This document shows positions 7,282 to 15,484 of a stretch of 52,767 bases of DNA, in pieces (the stretch's first letter is position 1; every line of letters starts with the position of its first letter). The translations under genes were made by a program, and so were the position numbers. The notes below the pieces were generated by a model. That model worked only from the letters and a program-made list of their open reading frames with translations. It had not been told where the DNA came from and did no database searches. The DNA comes from CF-118 sp035689345 (lineage in GTDB: Bacteria; Chloroflexota; Dormibacteria; Dormibacterales; Dormibacteraceae). The stretch spans positions 1 to 52,767 of the forward strand of contig DASSLR010000100.1 in NCBI GenBank assembly GCA_035689345.1, read 5' to 3'.

Positions 7282-8493
7282 TTATTCGGTGTCCAGGTCG
7301 AAGGCTTTGTGCAGGACGCGCACTCCCCTCTCCACCTGGTCGCGCGACACGAGGCACGTGATGCGGATCTCGGAAGTGCTGATCATCTCGATGTTGATCC
7401 CCGCCTCCGCGAGCGCGCGAAACATCCGCCCCGCGATGCCCGGCATGCCCAGCATGCCCGTGCCGACTATGGAGAGCTTGGCGATGCCGCCCGCGGACGA
7501 GACCCGCCGCGCCCCGACGTTCTTCGCCGCGGCGCGCACCAGCTTCTCCGCCGCCTTCAGGTCCGATTCGGCCACCGAGAAGGTGAGGTCGGTGCGGCCC
7601 GAGTGGCCGACGTTCTGAACGATGACGTCGACCGAGATGCCCGCGGCGCCGAGCGGCTCGAAGATGGTCGCGGCGACACCGGGACGGTCCTTCACGCCAA
7701 GCACCGTGATCTTGGCGACGTTCTTTTCCTGTGCGATGCCGCGCACTCGCTGCCTGTCTTCCATCGGAACCTGAGCGACGATCATCGTACCCACGCGATC
7801 GTTGAAGCTCGAGCGCACGTGGATGGGAACGCTGTACAGCTCGCCGATCTCGACGGCGCGCGGATGCATGACGCCGGCTCCGGCCGCGGCGAGCTCCAGC
7901 ATCTCGTCGTAGCGGATGTGCGTGAGCTTGCGCGCCTTGTGCACCACTCGCGGATCCGCGGAGTAGATGCCGTCCACGTCCGTGTAGATCTCACAAGAGC
8001 TCGCGCGCAGCGCGGCGGCAAGAGCGACCGCGGTCGTGTCCGAACCGCCGCGACCGAGCGTCGTCACCTCGAAGTCCTCGGTAACGCCCTGGAAACCGGC
8101 GACCACCGCGACCTTGCCCTCGGCGAGCGTGCGCAGGATGCGGTCGGGAAGGATGTCGTGGATGCGCGCGCGCGAGTGATGCGCGCTCGTGCGCACACCG
8201 GCCTGCAGCCCCGACAACGAGACCGCGGGCACGCCCATCCCCTCCAGGCACATGGCCACCAGCGGCGCGGTGATGGTCTCGCCGTTGGCGACGAGCATGT
8301 CCAGCTCGCGGGCCGGCGGCTCGGGGTTGATGCTCTGGGCGAGATTGATCAGGCGGTCGGTCGTGTGGCCCATGGCGGAGACCACGGCCACGACCTGCTC
8401 ACCGCTCGCGACGGTGGCCGCGATGCGTTTGCTGACGCGCCGGATCCTGGCGGCCGAGCCGACAGAGGTGCCTCCGTACTTCTGGACGATCAC
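7282..8493 (-). CDS. lysC: Aspartate kinase
   Basis: 403 aa. It catalyses the first step of the aspartate pathway (Asp to aspartyl-phosphate). The N-terminal kinase domain has VQKYGGTSVGS at residue 3, TLGRGGSDTTAVALA near 155 and YTDVDGIYSADPR near 180. Two ACT domains follow (KITVLGVKDRPGVAATIFEPL and KLSIVGTGMLGMPGIAGRMF), the layout of allosterically feedback-controlled aspartokinases. The start is a GTG overlapping the thrB stop in a GTGA junction; longer upstream starts would run through thrB. It is the last gene of hom-thrC-thrB-lysC. Confidence 0.95.
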   Translation of the reverse strand: MIVQKYGGTSVGSAARIRRVSKRIAATVASGEQVVAVVSAMGHTTDRLINLAQSINPEPPARELDMLVANGETITAPLVAMCLEGMGVPAVSLSGLQAGVRTSAHHSRARIHDILPDRILRTLAEGKVAVVAGFQGVTEDFEVTTLGRGGSDTTAVALAAALRASSCEIYTDVDGIYSADPRVVHKARKLTHIRYDEMLELAAAGAGVMHPRAVEIGELYSVPIHVRSSFNDRVGTMIVAQVPMEDRQRVRGIAQEKNVAKITVLGVKDRPGVAATIFEPLGAAGISVDVIVQNVGHSGRTDLTFSVAESDLKAAEKLVRAAAKNVGARRVSSAGGIAKLSIVGTGMLGMPGIAGRMFRALAEAGINIEMISTSEIRITCLVSRDQVERGVRVLHKAFDLDTE

Positions 8494-9302
8494 AGAGAAC
8501 GGAACATGCCCTTGTCCGTCACCTTGGTGACAAGAGCACGTCCGTGCTGCGGAGCGGCGGCGGCCATGATGCGCGAGATGCGCACGGCCTGCGAGGCCGC
8601 GCAGAACGCGAAGACGCTGGGCCCGGAGCCACAGATCGACGCGGCGTAAGCGCCCGCCCGGTCGGCTGCGTCCATGACGTCCTGGACCCACGGATAGAGG
8701 TGCAGCCGGTGAGGCTGCGCGAGCCGGTCGCGCAGCGCCTGCTCCAGCAACGTCGGTCGCTTGGCGGTGATGGCCCGCACCAGGAGGCCGACCCTGGCCG
8801 CGTTGTAGATCGCCGATTCCATCGGCACCGAGTCGGGGAGCACCGAGCGCGCCTTGTCCGTGGGCAGGGGTGCGTGCGCCACGAAAAGCGCCAGTCCCCA
8901 GCCGGGATTGGGAAGGCGCTCGTCGAAATGCTCGGAGACGATGCGGATGCCACCGGACGCGCAGGCCGCGACGTTGTCGATGTGGCCCTCGTCCGCCGCC
9001 GCGTCGATGATGTGGCTCTTGATGTCCCACGGCTCGGTGAGCGCCGACGCCGCGAGGCGCGCGGCGGCGCTGCTGCCGAGACCGACGCCCATGGGAATCT
9101 CGCTGTGCACGAGGCCCTTGAACTTCATCTTGGAGAAAGGATTGGGATGCGCGGCGAGGTACTCGGCGCCCTCGCCCTCGTAGTCCCACGCTGGCTTTTC
9201 GGCGGGCTCGGCGATGACCTCCATCCACAGGTCGATGGCCATGGCCATGCAGTCGAAACCGGGGCCGATGTTGGCGATCGACGCGGGGACGCGAATTCTC
9301 AC
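8490..9302 (-). CDS. thrB: Homoserine kinase (GHMP family)
   Basis: 270 aa. It phosphorylates homoserine, the substrate step before threonine synthase. N-terminal RVPASIANIGPGFDCMAMA is the GHMP substrate motif. PMGVGLGSSAAARLAA (about residues 64-79) is the ATP-binding GHMP loop. A C-terminal GSGPSVFAF motif near 223 is typical of the family. It starts with a GTG overlapping the thrC stop (GTGA) and ends in an equivalent overlap with lysC. It is slightly shorter than the usual ~300 aa. Confidence 0.94.
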   Translation of the reverse strand: MRIRVPASIANIGPGFDCMAMAIDLWMEVIAEPAEKPAWDYEGEGAEYLAAHPNPFSKMKFKGLVHSEIPMGVGLGSSAAARLAASALTEPWDIKSHIIDAAADEGHIDNVAACASGGIRIVSEHFDERLPNPGWGLALFVAHAPLPTDKARSVLPDSVPMESAIYNAARVGLLVRAITAKRPTLLEQALRDRLAQPHRLHLYPWVQDVMDAADRAGAYAASICGSGPSVFAFCAASQAVRISRIMAAAAPQHGRALVTKVTDKGMFRSL

Positions 9303-10342
9303 AGCTTCAAAACCTTGGCCAGTGTACGGGCATCGCCCTCGAGTTCAATCGGCGGCTCGACATTCTTCAAGGCCGCGTCCGGGTCCTTCAATCCCGAGCC
9401 TGTCAGCACGACCACCGACGTCGCGTCCTTGTCAATGCGGCCCTCGCGCACGAAACGAAACAGCAGGGCCAGCGGCGCGGCCGAGGCAGGTTCGCAGAAC
9501 AGGCCTTCGCTGGTGGCGAGCCGCACCTGGGCCGAGATGATCTCGGTGTCCGATACCGCGGCGATCATCCCGCCCGACTCGTCGCGCGCGCTGGTGGCGC
9601 CCTCCCACGACGCCGGGTTGCCGATGCGGATCGCGGAAGCGACCGTGCGCGGCCGCTCGACCGGGTGCCCGTTGACGATGGGCGCCGCCCCGTCCGCCTG
9701 CGCTCCGACCATGCGCGGCAGCCGTGACGCCATGCCCTTGGCGTGACATTCCCGAAACCCCTTCCAGTAGGCGGTGATGTTGCCGGCGTTGCCGACCGGA
9801 ACGAAGAGGTAGTCCGGCGCGTCGCCGAGGGACTCGGTCACCTCGAACGCGGCCGTCTTCTGGCCCTCGATGCGGTGCGGGTTGACCGAGTTCATCAGTG
9901 CCACCGGGTAGCGACTCGCCAGGTCACGGACCGTCTGCAGGGCATGGTCGAAGTTCCCCTTCAGCGCGATCACCTTGGCGCCGTACATCAGGGCCTGCGA
10001 CAGCTTGTTCATCGCGATCTCTCCGGCCGGTACAACGACGATCGCGCGAACTCCTGTGCGCGCCGCGTACGCGGCCATCGACGCCGACGTGTTGCCGGTC
10101 GACGCGCACATGAGCACCCGGCTGCCTGCCTCGAGAGCCTTGGCGACCGCGACGACCATCCCGCGATCCTTGAACGAGCCGGTTGGATTCAGGCCCTCGT
10201 ACTTGAAATAGAGATTGCGCAGGCCCAGCGCGCGGCCGATGTTGCGGCTTGCCACGAGCGGGGTCGACCCCTCGTGCAGATCGACCTCGGGCGTGTTCGG
10301 CCCGACGGGCAGGTGCTCGCGGTACCGCTCGATGACCCCCAC
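9299..10342 (-). CDS. thrC: Threonine synthase
   Basis: 347 aa from a GTG at 10342, 17 bp after the hom stop. It is a PLP beta-family enzyme converting O-phosphohomoserine to threonine. The Schiff-base lysine lies in NPTGSFKDRGM (about residue 61). The PLP phosphate-binding loop is VPVGNAGNIT, and VVLTGSGLKDP is the C-terminal substrate/PLP segment. A longer start upstream would overlap hom and is rejected. It is of the short actinobacterial/thermophile type, without the long N-terminal domain of E. coli ThrC. Confidence 0.95.
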   Translation of the reverse strand: MGVIERYREHLPVGPNTPEVDLHEGSTPLVASRNIGRALGLRNLYFKYEGLNPTGSFKDRGMVVAVAKALEAGSRVLMCASTGNTSASMAAYAARTGVRAIVVVPAGEIAMNKLSQALMYGAKVIALKGNFDHALQTVRDLASRYPVALMNSVNPHRIEGQKTAAFEVTESLGDAPDYLFVPVGNAGNITAYWKGFRECHAKGMASRLPRMVGAQADGAAPIVNGHPVERPRTVASAIRIGNPASWEGATSARDESGGMIAAVSDTEIISAQVRLATSEGLFCEPASAAPLALLFRFVREGRIDKDATSVVVLTGSGLKDPDAALKNVEPPIELEGDARTLAKVLKL

Positions 10343-10359
10343 TCTCGCGCAGCCCCTAT

Positions 10360-11652
10360 TTAGTAGACGCGAAGGAACGCCGACACCGAACGCACGGGCT
10401 GCAGCCCGGCGATGCGCTCGCGTGCCTTCTGCAGCCGGGTGTCGGCGGTGGGGTGCGTGGTGATCACGAGCTCCGCCGTCTTCTCCTCGACCCACGCGTC
10501 CTTCTGTATGAAGCTCGAGATGCTGACCCCTTCCTCGGCGAACACCTGGCCGACCGCGGCCAGCACGCCGGGGCGGTCCTCGGCGCGGATGCGGTAGTAG
10601 GCGCGCGTCACCACCTCCCCCATCGGGATGACGCCGATGCGGTCGTCGAAGCTGAAGGAGGGCCGGTTCTGCACGCCGCGCCGGATCGAACGCGCGAGGT
10701 CGATGAGATCGCCGACCACGGCCGAGGCCGTCGGCCGCCCGCCCGCGCCCTGGCCCTTGAGCAGCACGCGCCCCACGAGGTCTCCTTCGACGAAGACCGC
10801 GTTGTCAGCGCCCTCGACCTGCGCGAGCGGATGGTCGAGCGGCACGAGGGCGGGATGGACGCGAGCCTCGACGCGTCCGGGATGGCGCTGGGTGTGAGCG
10901 ATGAGCTTGATCGCGTAACCGAGCTCGCGCGCGTACCGAAAGTCGACGGGTTCGATGCCCTTGATGCCCTCGCGATAGATGTCGCCCGGCCGCACGCTGA
11001 TCTCGTACGCGATGGAGGCGAGGATCGCGAGCTTGTAGGTGGCGTCGAATCCTTCGACGTCATCGGTGGGATCGGCTTCGGCGTAGCCGGCGGCCTGCGC
11101 TTCCCTGACTGCGTAGTCGAGCGGCAACCCGTCGGTGCTCATGCGCCCGAGGACGTAGTTGGTGGTGCCGTTGATGACCGCGGACAGCCTCTCGATGCGG
11201 TTGGCCTGGAGGTCCGTGCGGAAGGTGCTGATCAACGGAATCCCGCCGCCGACCGCGGCTTCGAAGTAGACGTCGACGTTCTTTTCGGCGGCCAGCGTCA
11301 GCAGCTGCATGCCGTGGTTGGCCATCACGACCTTGTTGGCGGTGACGACATGCTTGCCCGCCTTGATCGCCCTCTCGAGGTACGAGTGCATCGGCTCGTC
11401 GCCGCCCGCGACTTCGACGATGACCTGGATCGCCGGGTCATCGAGCAGCCGGTCGGCGTTGTTCGTCAGCAGCCCGGGCTCGACATGAACGGCCCTCGGC
11501 TTGTCGACGTCCCGGACCAGGATCCGCTCCAGGCACAGCTCCAGCCCCGCGCGGCGCGTCAGCTGAGGCTGGCCGGCCAGCAGGCGCTCGGCCACCTGCG
11601 AGCCGACCGTGCCGAGGCCGATCAGGCCGACGTTCAGGGAGGTCGCCGTCAT
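10360..11652 (-). CDS. hom: Homoserine dehydrogenase
   Basis: 430 aa. It reduces aspartate semialdehyde to homoserine. The NAD(P) fold begins with VGLIGLGTVGSQVA (residue 8). VTANKVVMA and FEAAVGGGIPLI are signature segments, and NGTTNYVLGRM plus AQAAGYAEADPTDDVEGFDA form the catalytic region. The C-terminus is an ACT domain (YYRIRAEDRPGVLAAVGQVF), the site of threonine feedback in this type. It is the first gene of the operon and diverges from the ornithine cyclodeaminase-like gene. Confidence 0.96.
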   Translation of the reverse strand: MTATSLNVGLIGLGTVGSQVAERLLAGQPQLTRRAGLELCLERILVRDVDKPRAVHVEPGLLTNNADRLLDDPAIQVIVEVAGGDEPMHSYLERAIKAGKHVVTANKVVMANHGMQLLTLAAEKNVDVYFEAAVGGGIPLISTFRTDLQANRIERLSAVINGTTNYVLGRMSTDGLPLDYAVREAQAAGYAEADPTDDVEGFDATYKLAILASIAYEISVRPGDIYREGIKGIEPVDFRYARELGYAIKLIAHTQRHPGRVEARVHPALVPLDHPLAQVEGADNAVFVEGDLVGRVLLKGQGAGGRPTASAVVGDLIDLARSIRRGVQNRPSFSFDDRIGVIPMGEVVTRAYYRIRAEDRPGVLAAVGQVFAEEGVSISSFIQKDAWVEEKTAELVITTHPTADTRLQKARERIAGLQPVRSVSAFLRVY

Positions 11653-11861
11653 GGTGACGGTATTCTCCCTTGGAGTGTCCCGCCCCCGATGGCCCTAGCA
11701 TCTTCGCGATCTGGACGGCCGGGCTCCGCTGAAGCCTTCGTCAAGGGGCCCGGCGCTCCTCCTCGTGCATCTCCAATGCACTCGTCGTCACGCCACCCTT
11801 TCCTCGGCTCCGGCCGTCAATCTCGCGAATCTGCGTCGGCCCACGAGGGCGTGACACTCTC
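11653..11861. promoter_or_regulatory. Divergent control region between hom and the cyclodeaminase-like gene
   Basis: 209 bp lie between two divergent starts, so the promoters of both units must be here. A perfect 6-bp inverted repeat GTGCAT-CTCCA-ATGCAC occupies 11765-11781 and could be an operator. On the minus strand AAGGGAG lies about 13 bp before the hom ATG as a ribosome binding site. No convincing -35/-10 pair and no T-box signature (no tRNA-pairing specifier helix or T-box consensus) was found by eye. Confidence 0.35.
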
Positions 11862-12824
11862 GTGACGCGCATCCTGCGCGAGGCTGACGTGGCCCGCGTG
11901 ATCGACATGGACGCCGTGATCGAGGCGGTGGCGACGTCTATGCGCGAGCTCGGCGAGGGCACCGCCCAGAACGAGCCCCGGCGCCGGGCTTTCGCGCCGG
12001 GGTCGCTTCTGAACGTGATGTTCGCCACCTACCCGGGCGGCAGGTGCATGGGCGTGAAGTCGTACACGGTGGCTGCCGGGGCCGTCCGGTTCCTCGTCAC
12101 GGTGTTCGGGCTCGACGGATCCTTGACCGCCCTGATCGAGGCGGACCTGATGGGCGCCTACCGGACCGGCGCGGCGAGCGCGGTGGCGGCGCAGGCCCTT
12201 GCCCCTGGCGGTGCGGGAACGCCGGTGACCGTGGCGGTGATCGGCTCCGGCCACCAGGCCCGGACCCAGGCGCTGGCGCTGTCGCGGGTCCTGACCATCA
12301 AGGAGATGCGGGTGTTTGGCCGCGATCAGAAGCGCCGGGAGGCGTTCGCTGCCGAACGGGCGTCGGCCCTCGGCGTGCCGGTGGTCGCCGCCTCGAGCGC
12401 CGAGGCGGCCGTGCGCGACGCCGACGTCGTGGTGACGATCACGACCTCGTCCGAACCGGTTCTGTCCTCGGATTGGGTGAAGTCCCCGTCGCTCGTGATC
12501 GGCGCGGGCTCCAACTTCCCGAACCGGACGGAGCTGCCGGCCGACCTGGTCACGCGTGCCCAGACGGTGGTCGTGGACCAGCTCGCGGTGGCACGCCTCG
12601 AGAGCGGTGACCTGATCCAGGCGGTGAGCTCGGGCGCGCTCGCCTGGGAGCGGGTGAACGAGCTGGGGACCGTTCTGGCGGGCGGCTGGAAGGCGCCGGC
12701 CGAGCCCGGCATCACCCTGTTCGAGTCGCACGGCCTTGCCCTGTGGGACCTGGCGGCCGCGTCGGTCGTCCTGCCCAGGGCGGTCGAACAGGGACTCGGC
12801 GAGGAGCTGTCTCTGCTCGCCTAG
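11862..12824 (+). CDS. Ornithine cyclodeaminase / mu-crystallin family protein
   Basis: 320 aa. The family includes ornithine cyclodeaminase, alanine dehydrogenase (archaeal type) and ketimine reductases, all NAD(P)-dependent. Visible motifs are GVKSYTVAAG (substrate-binding Lys region near 65), LMGAYRTGAASAVAAQAL (about 98-115), and the Rossmann GSGHQARTQALAL near 127-139. The start is GTG at 11862 with GAGGGC about 12 bp upstream. Substrate cannot be told from sequence alone; the divergent threonine/lysine operon hints at amino acid metabolism. Confidence 0.85.
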   Translation: MTRILREADVARVIDMDAVIEAVATSMRELGEGTAQNEPRRRAFAPGSLLNVMFATYPGGRCMGVKSYTVAAGAVRFLVTVFGLDGSLTALIEADLMGAYRTGAASAVAAQALAPGGAGTPVTVAVIGSGHQARTQALALSRVLTIKEMRVFGRDQKRREAFAAERASALGVPVVAASSAEAAVRDADVVVTITTSSEPVLSSDWVKSPSLVIGAGSNFPNRTELPADLVTRAQTVVVDQLAVARLESGDLIQAVSSGALAWERVNELGTVLAGGWKAPAEPGITLFESHGLALWDLAAASVVLPRAVEQGLGEELSLLA

Positions 12825-13112
12825 CTAGTGGATGTTGGCCGGGACCGGCTGCGGCGCCAGGGCGCCGATCTGGAAATACGACCCGACCAGGAACGCCACC
12901 AGCAGGATCACGACCAGGGCGGCGCTGGCGGCCGTGTACAGGACCCACGGCGACGGGCCCGCTCCGATGCGCAGCATGAGGTCGGAGAAGTCGGGTCCGC
13001 GTCGCGGCTGCCAGGACTGCACACCGCCCCGGACCAGCCGGCGAACGTCGTCGTCTGAGGGTGAGCTCAACTCTCCCTCATGGGGGTCATTGTCCACGTA
13101 GGGCACCTTCAT
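12825..13112 (-). CDS. Putative membrane anti-sigma partner of the ECF sigma factor
   Basis: 95 aa from the ATG at 13112, overlapping the end of the ECF sigma gene by 26 bp on the same strand. The N-terminal half is acidic and soluble (MKVPYVDNDPHEGELSSPSDDDVRRLV). One membrane helix follows (WVLYTAASAALVVILLVAFLV), with a short outer tail. Size, topology and position fit an anti-sigma factor, but there is no zinc HxxxCxxC motif. The role is inferred from context. Confidence 0.6.
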   Translation of the reverse strand: MKVPYVDNDPHEGELSSPSDDDVRRLVRGGVQSWQPRRGPDFSDLMLRIGAGPSPWVLYTAASAALVVILLVAFLVGSYFQIGALAPQPVPANIH

Positions 13113-13638
13113 TACTCGAACGCTTCTCGTCCCAGTCTTGATCGCTGGCCATCGCCTTGCGCATGATCGCCACCGCCTTGGCGATGCGGGAGGCGACCGT
13201 GCCCGCCGGCACTCCAAGAACGCCGGCGATCTCTTCTCGGGTCAGGCCCTCGTAGTAGTGCAGGACGATGGCCGCACGCAGCTTCGGGCTGAGGGCCTCG
13301 AGTGCCTTGCTCACGACGTCCCTCGCCTCGGCCTGGTCGTATTCGCGGCGGTCGGGCGCCACGTACAGCCGGGCCGGCAGGAACCGGGCGAGCTTCTGCC
13401 GGCGCAGGTGGGAGATGGCCAGGTTGACCCCGATGCGCCGGAGCCAGGCACCAGGCGGGGCGGTCGGCCTGTACCGATGCCGGGCCCGGTACGCGCGCAC
13501 GAACGCCTCTTGCGTGAGGTCCTCGGCGGCCGCCGGATCGAGGACGACGGCGCGGATCGCCCGGTAGACCGACGCGTACTCGCGGTCGTAGAGCTCGCGA
13601 AACTGTGTGGCGGGATCGAGCTCGGGGCCCTCGGTCAC
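13087..13638 (-). CDS. ECF sigma factor (sigma-70 family)
   Basis: 183 aa from a GTG at 13638. A longer frame would overlap tRNA-Leu and is not used. Region 2 is FRELYDREYASVYRAIRAVV...AAEDLTQEAFVRAYRAR, with the -10-binding segment. Region 4 is LSPKLRAAIVLHYYEGLTREEIAGVL followed by VPAGTVASRIAKAV, the -35-binding helix-turn-helix. It directs RNA polymerase to a small stress regulon. The membrane protein encoded next to it probably restrains it. Subgroup and signal are not evident. Confidence 0.92.
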   Translation of the reverse strand: MTEGPELDPATQFRELYDREYASVYRAIRAVVLDPAAAEDLTQEAFVRAYRARHRYRPTAPPGAWLRRIGVNLAISHLRRQKLARFLPARLYVAPDRREYDQAEARDVVSKALEALSPKLRAAIVLHYYEGLTREEIAGVLGVPAGTVASRIAKAVAIMRKAMASDQDWDEKRSSNEGALRGQ

Positions 13639-13710
13639 GGCGGATAGTTTGACGTGGCGCGGCAAGCCAGCAGCGACCCTAAGCCGCCGACCAAGCTCGA
13701 AAGTCCTGGA

Positions 13711-13795
13711 TGGTGGGCGACCCGGGACTCGAACCCGGATGGGTTGCCCCACACGCCCCTCAAACGTGCGCGTCTACCAGTTCCGCCAGCCGCCC
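13711..13795 (-). tRNA. tRNA-Leu(GAG)
   Basis: Class II tRNA of 85 nt including an encoded CCA. The acceptor stem GGGCGGC pairs with GTCGCCC. The anticodon loop TTGAGGG gives anticodon GAG (codon CUC). The long variable arm is TGGGGCAACCCA, and the T arm is CCGGG-TTCGAGT-CCCGG. A run of five T on the plus strand abuts its 5' end. Confidence 0.97.
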
Positions 13796-13878
13796 TTTTT
13801 GCTAGCCGGTGAATTCTACCGGGCACTGCGCATATGAGGGATGAAACCGAGATCCACGCTGCTTAACTTGGCTCGTCG

Positions 13879-15048
13879 ATGAGCACCTGGGCCACGTGGG
13901 ACACGCGGAAGAGGGTCTTCGTCAGCGCGGCGGTGGTCGTGGTCGTGGCCTCGATCGCCTACGCGGTGATCCTCAAGACAGGTGTGTTCGGCGACCGCGC
14001 CGTGACGGTGATCGACGACCTCGGCGAGGCCCTGGCGGCAGCGATCGCGTCGGCAGCCTGCGCGTGGGCCTCGCGCCGCGCCACCGGCCGGGAACGTCTC
14101 GGCTGGACGCTGATGAGCATCTCGACCGGCCTGTGGGCCGCGGGCGAGCTCGCGTGGTCGTACTACGAGGTCTGGCAGCAGGTCACCGTGCCGTCTCCGT
14201 CGCTGGCGGACGCGGGATTCCTCGGCGCGGTTCCTTTCGCGATCGGCGGCATCCGCGCGTTCTGGAGCGACGCGGCGCGGGGCACATCGGTCAAATGGCG
14301 CGTGTGGTTCGACGGCGCCATCGTCGCCATCGCCCTCACGTGCACCGCCTGGGCCTTCGGGCTGCGCGACGTCTACCAATCGCAGTCCGACACCAAGCTC
14401 CTCGACATGGCCTATCCGGTGACCGACATCGTGGTCGGGACGGTGCTCATCCTCGCCATCCGCCGCGCGACGCATCAGCAGGCGGGCAGGATGGCGTTGC
14501 TGCTGGCCGGGGTCGCCTGCTACTCGATCGCCGACAGCGCCTTCGCGTACCTGAGTGCACAGGGTTCATACGACTCGGTCGGCGCCGTCCTCAACACGGG
14601 CTGGTTTGCGGGTTTTCTGCTGATCGGGCTGGCCGCGATCTATCCGAGCGCGGCCACCAGGGTTGAAGCCAAGCAGGCCCCGCTCGACCTGTGGCAGCTC
14701 GCGCTGCCGTGGATGACTCTTCTTCTCGCGTCGGCGGGCGACGTGTACTCGTCGCTGTCAGGGCACGACATCGACCTGTTCATGTCATCGCTCACCGCGC
14801 TCCTCGCGGTACTGCTGACCATCAACATGATCATCGAGCGCCGCGAGTTCCTCGAGATGCTGACCGAGATTCAGGATTCGCACACGACGCTCAACCGCGA
14901 TTTCGCGACCGGCCTGGATGACATCGAGCGCTTCAGCAAGCAGATGGCCGACGCGGAGCGTCTCGACGCCGCTGACGTGCGCAGGCTCGCGGCCGAGATC
15001 AATCGCAACGCCGAAAGGCTCGACCGCCTGGTCGAGGAGATGCTCTAG
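13879..15048 (+). CDS. Multi-pass membrane sensor-like protein ending in a degenerate dimerisation helix
   Basis: 389 aa with about nine membrane helices through residue ~310 (for example VFVSAAVVVVVASIAYAVI, WVFDGAIVAIALTCTAWAF-like segments and LLLAGVACYSIADSAFAYL). This is the architecture of the sensor modules fused to GGDEF or histidine kinase domains in soil Actinobacteria and Chloroflexi. A helix resembling a HisKA domain follows (DFATGLDDIERFSKQ... ending NAERLDRLVEEML), but the phospho-acceptor H-box is not recognisable. The protein stops where an ATPase domain would begin. A convergent gene follows immediately. Confidence 0.7.
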   Translation: MSTWATWDTRKRVFVSAAVVVVVASIAYAVILKTGVFGDRAVTVIDDLGEALAAAIASAACAWASRRATGRERLGWTLMSISTGLWAAGELAWSYYEVWQQVTVPSPSLADAGFLGAVPFAIGGIRAFWSDAARGTSVKWRVWFDGAIVAIALTCTAWAFGLRDVYQSQSDTKLLDMAYPVTDIVVGTVLILAIRRATHQQAGRMALLLAGVACYSIADSAFAYLSAQGSYDSVGAVLNTGWFAGFLLIGLAAIYPSAATRVEAKQAPLDLWQLALPWMTLLLASAGDVYSSLSGHDIDLFMSSLTALLAVLLTINMIIERREFLEMLTEIQDSHTTLNRDFATGLDDIERFSKQMADAERLDAADVRRLAAEINRNAERLDRLVEEML

Positions 15049-15308
15049 CCGACCTCCCAGAAACCCCATACGGTCATCTCGCGGACGTGGTCGGCAAGGT
15101 CTTCCATGGTCTTCAATCTCGTCACGAGTAAGTAGTAGCTGCGGCGAAGGCTTTGCTCATGCTGCGCGTAGGTGCCGGGATTGGCCTCGAGCAGCGCCTC
15201 GAGCCGCGCGAGGTCAAATCGCTCCCTGCCCGCCGCGATGGCTTCCTGCTCGGCGCGGTCCACCTCTGGGTCGTAAGTTCCCAATGCCTCTTTCCCAGCT
15301 ATCAGCAT
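15045..15308 (-). CDS. Hypothetical 87-aa protein
   Basis: A short, mostly helical soluble protein. It has an acidic N-terminal half (DPEVDRAEQEAIAAG) and a C-terminal half with SLRRSYYLLVTRLKTMEDLADHVREM. No family is recognised. The listed ATG at 15308 coincides with the 3' end of tRNA-Arg, so a start further in is possible, such as the TTG within GCATTGGGAACT or a later GTG. It is convergent with the membrane sensor gene, with a 4-bp overlap. Confidence 0.5.
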   Translation of the reverse strand: MLIAGKEALGTYDPEVDRAEQEAIAAGRERFDLARLEALLEANPGTYAQHEQSLRRSYYLLVTRLKTMEDLADHVREMTVWGFWEVG

Positions 15309-15384
15309 GGTGCCCGCTGAGGGATTCGAACCCCCGACCCTCTGTTCCGAAGACAGATGCTCTGATCCACTGAGCTAAGCGGGC
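15308..15384 (-). tRNA. tRNA-Arg(TCG)
   Basis: 77 nt with encoded CCA. The acceptor GCCCGCT pairs with AGCGGGC. The anticodon arm TCTGT-CTTCGGA-ACAGA gives anticodon TCG (codon CGA). The T arm GGGGG-TTCGAAT-CCCTC is standard. It is the only non-leucine tRNA in the window. Confidence 0.97.
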
Positions 15385-15412
15385 GGCGGCGGCCTTTCAG
15401 TCTAGGGAACCA

Positions 15413-15484
15413 CGGTTTGTATACAAACGCGGGAAATTCAGCGCTTGAAGCATGCGTTTGTATACAAACGCAGGGAAATTCAGC
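15413..15484. repeat. Paired-palindrome element, locus A
   Basis: Two copies of GTTTGTATACAAAC (15415-15428 and 15456-15469), with centres 41 bp apart. The second copy extends to an 18-bp perfect palindrome (15454-15471). Each is followed by GC, then GGGAAATTC in the same orientation. The stop codon of the PHP gene lies inside the second flank. The element sits 30 bp from the 5' end of tRNA-Arg. Confidence 0.85.

Noticed and set aside
11653..11861. T-box or other amino acid riboswitch ahead of hom
   Set aside because: No T-box consensus and no specifier helix or terminator/antiterminator pair could be found by eye.
15413..15484. Mini-CRISPR array
   Set aside because: Only two short palindromic copies 41 bp apart, no third repeat, no leader and no cas genes; the same holds for the other four loci.
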